Shown here piece after piece: positions 4,734-6,395 of a DNA stretch of 6,395 nucleotides. The DNA is taken from contig CACZTG010000291.1 in NCBI GenBank assembly GCA_902783995.1, forward strand, positions 1 through 6,395. The letters are read 5' to 3'. The notes below the pieces were generated by a model that was given only the letters and a program-made list of their open reading frames with translations, was not told where the DNA came from and ran no database searches. A program made the translations under genes and the position numbers. Within the stretch, counting starts at the first letter, position 1; every line of letters starts with the position of its first letter. This stretch comes from an uncultured Ruminococcus sp. (GTDB lineage: Bacteria > Bacillota_A > Clostridia > RUG12999).

Positions 4734-5570
4734 ATGGAAACTTTTGATATGTCCGAAAACGCGGAAACCTTGAAAATATGCGAAAAATGGTATAAAAAAC
4801 TCGGCTTTCCGACAGAATTTGACGCCGAATTTTATGACGCGTTAAAGAAAATCCAAATTTCCGAAACAACAAATATCCATGACTACGATTTAACAGAACA
4901 AGATGGCAAGCGCAATTTCTTGGCGTTTCTTTATATGTGCGAGGGGCTTGACCGAAAATATATCGAAAAAGGTATTGCAAAACAAATACTTTTTGATACA
5001 CTTAAAGATCTTGTAAGGTGGACAAAGGTTTGGAGCGATATAAAAGGCGAGTTGTATCTTGGTGAGCTAAAATGGCTGTCACTTATTATGAAAATGGAGC
5101 TTTTTCGTATCGGAGAGCTTGAATTTATTGCCAAAAAAAGCACCTGTGCCTGTCCGGAGCTGGGGCTTATGCCGGGAGATAACACTGTTGAAGTGCATAT
5201 TCCTGAAAAAGTGGATTTAAGTCCCGAAGCCGTTAAACGTTCATTTAAGCTCGCGGATGATTTTTACGCGAAATATTTTCCCGAATATAAATACAGTCAC
5301 TATACATGTTTTTCATGGCTTCTTGACGAGGGACTTTCAAATTTTTTGGGCAGCGAAAGCAATATAGTACAGTTCCGGAAAATGTTTACTCTTGTTCAGA
5401 GTGACAGGCAAGAATCAGATTTAGCGTTACAATTTATATTCAAATGGAATACAACGCGGAACAATCTCGGAAATGCCGTTTGTACATCGGGCTTTTCAAA
5501 GAAAATCAAAGATTATGTGCTTGCGGGCGGAAAGCTTTATGTCGGCTCGGGTGTCATAAAAAAGGCATAA
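4734..5570 (+). CDS. Two-domain GNAT-like acyltransferase (NAT_N/GNAT_C type, formerly DUF5596)
   Basis: The 278-residue protein begins at an ATG with CGGAGGA at 4718-4724, 9 bases ahead. It has no signal peptide or membrane segment. The N-terminal half (about 1-130) is helical and charged. The C-terminal half carries the hallmarks I associate with the GNAT-like C-terminal family: VEVHIPEKVDLSPEAVKRS (152-170), a YFPEY segment (181-185), CFSWLLDEGL (192-201) and SNIVQF (209-214). This family is predicted to transfer acyl groups; the substrate is not known. Three cysteines are at 138, 140 and 192, and one at 250. It stands alone, divergent from eda-kdgK and convergent with nifJ, so context gives little hint of function. 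Family assignment is from memory of motif pattern, so it is less certain than for the metabolic genes. Confidence 0.72.
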   Translation: METFDMSENAETLKICEKWYKKLGFPTEFDAEFYDALKKIQISETTNIHDYDLTEQDGKRNFLAFLYMCEGLDRKYIEKGIAKQILFDTLKDLVRWTKVWSDIKGELYLGELKWLSLIMKMELFRIGELEFIAKKSTCACPELGLMPGDNTVEVHIPEKVDLSPEAVKRSFKLADDFYAKYFPEYKYSHYTCFSWLLDEGLSNFLGSESNIVQFRKMFTLVQSDRQESDLALQFIFKWNTTRNNLGNAVCTSGFSKKIKDYVLAGGKLYVGSGVIKKA

Positions 5571-5596
5571 ATAAGCACAAAAATAATATATTAAAG

Positions 5597-5631
5597 AAAA
5601 CAGCGTACCTTTCGGCACGCTGTTTTGCTTT
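5597..5631. terminator. Bidirectional terminator between acyltransferase gene and nifJ
   Basis: AAAACAGCGT (5597-5606) pairs perfectly with ACGCTGTTTT (5617-5626). Inside, CC (5608-5609) pairs with GG (5614-5615) around a TTTC loop, past an A/C mismatch. T-rich tracts follow on both strands (TTTTGCTTTATTT on plus, TTTTCTTTAATATATT on minus), so one hairpin can end both convergent transcripts. Confidence 0.88.
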
Positions 5632-5642
5632 ATTTAATGAAA

Positions 5643-6395
<753 letters not shown>

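Noticed and set aside
4685..4747. A 20-codon frame (MSNRENKNGKHRRILKNGNF) overlapping the start of the acyltransferase gene
   Set aside because: AAAGGG at 4667-4672 is 12 bases away, so translation is possible, but there is no further support and AT-rich leaders often hold such frames by chance.
4675..5001. Minus-strand open frames over the acyltransferase gene (4675-5001 and 4931-5185)
   Set aside because: They are antisense shadows with compositions unlike real proteins and no ribosome sites.

Overview
The window looks like chromosomal DNA of a low-to-moderate-GC anaerobic Firmicute, most likely class Clostridia. The reasons are purine-rich Shine-Dalgarno sites, Firmicute-type intrinsic terminators, a pyruvate:ferredoxin oxidoreductase (an anaerobe marker), a PdaB-like polysaccharide deacetylase of the kind found in spore formers, and a clostridial-looking KDPG aldolase fused to a VOC domain. 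This placement is an inference from gene content; no rRNA marker is present.

Layout. Positions 29-400 (+) hold rplL (ribosomal protein L7/L12), followed by its terminator. Positions 401-1051 are a 650-base gene-free stretch packed with secondary structure. It has a near-duplicate of the rplL terminator at 696-731, perfect hairpins at 545-576 and 667-697, a third terminator at 775-810 behind a C-rich loop (possible small RNA), a candidate promoter near 818-845, and a strong terminator-shaped hairpin facing the minus strand at 901-958. A possible pseudoknotted leader lies just before the next gene. rpoB, the usual neighbour after rplL, is absent.

Positions 1052-1813 and 1830-2471 (+) encode a membrane-anchored polysaccharide deacetylase and a two-OB-fold single-stranded-DNA-binding protein, probably one operon ending at a terminator at 2475-2504. 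On the minus strand, 4532-2523 form a compact eda-kdgK operon: KDPG aldolase fused to a VOC domain, then 2-keto-3-deoxygluconate kinase. Together they turn KDG, the product of hexuronate/pectin breakdown, into pyruvate and glyceraldehyde-3-phosphate. This operon has a consensus sigma-A promoter (TTGACA-N17-TATAAT) set in nested inverted repeats that look like an operator. Divergent from it, 4734-5570 (+) encodes a two-domain GNAT-like acyltransferase of unknown substrate. It converges on the 3' end of nifJ (pyruvate:ferredoxin oxidoreductase, minus strand, cut by the window edge), and the two share a bidirectional terminator at 5597-5631. The eda-kdgK pathway makes pyruvate and NifJ oxidises it, which is a metabolic link but not evidence of co-regulation.

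I do not see a mobile element, CRISPR array, tRNA or rRNA. The least explained DNA is the structured rplL-to-deacetylase intergenic region and the symmetric control region between eda and the acyltransferase.
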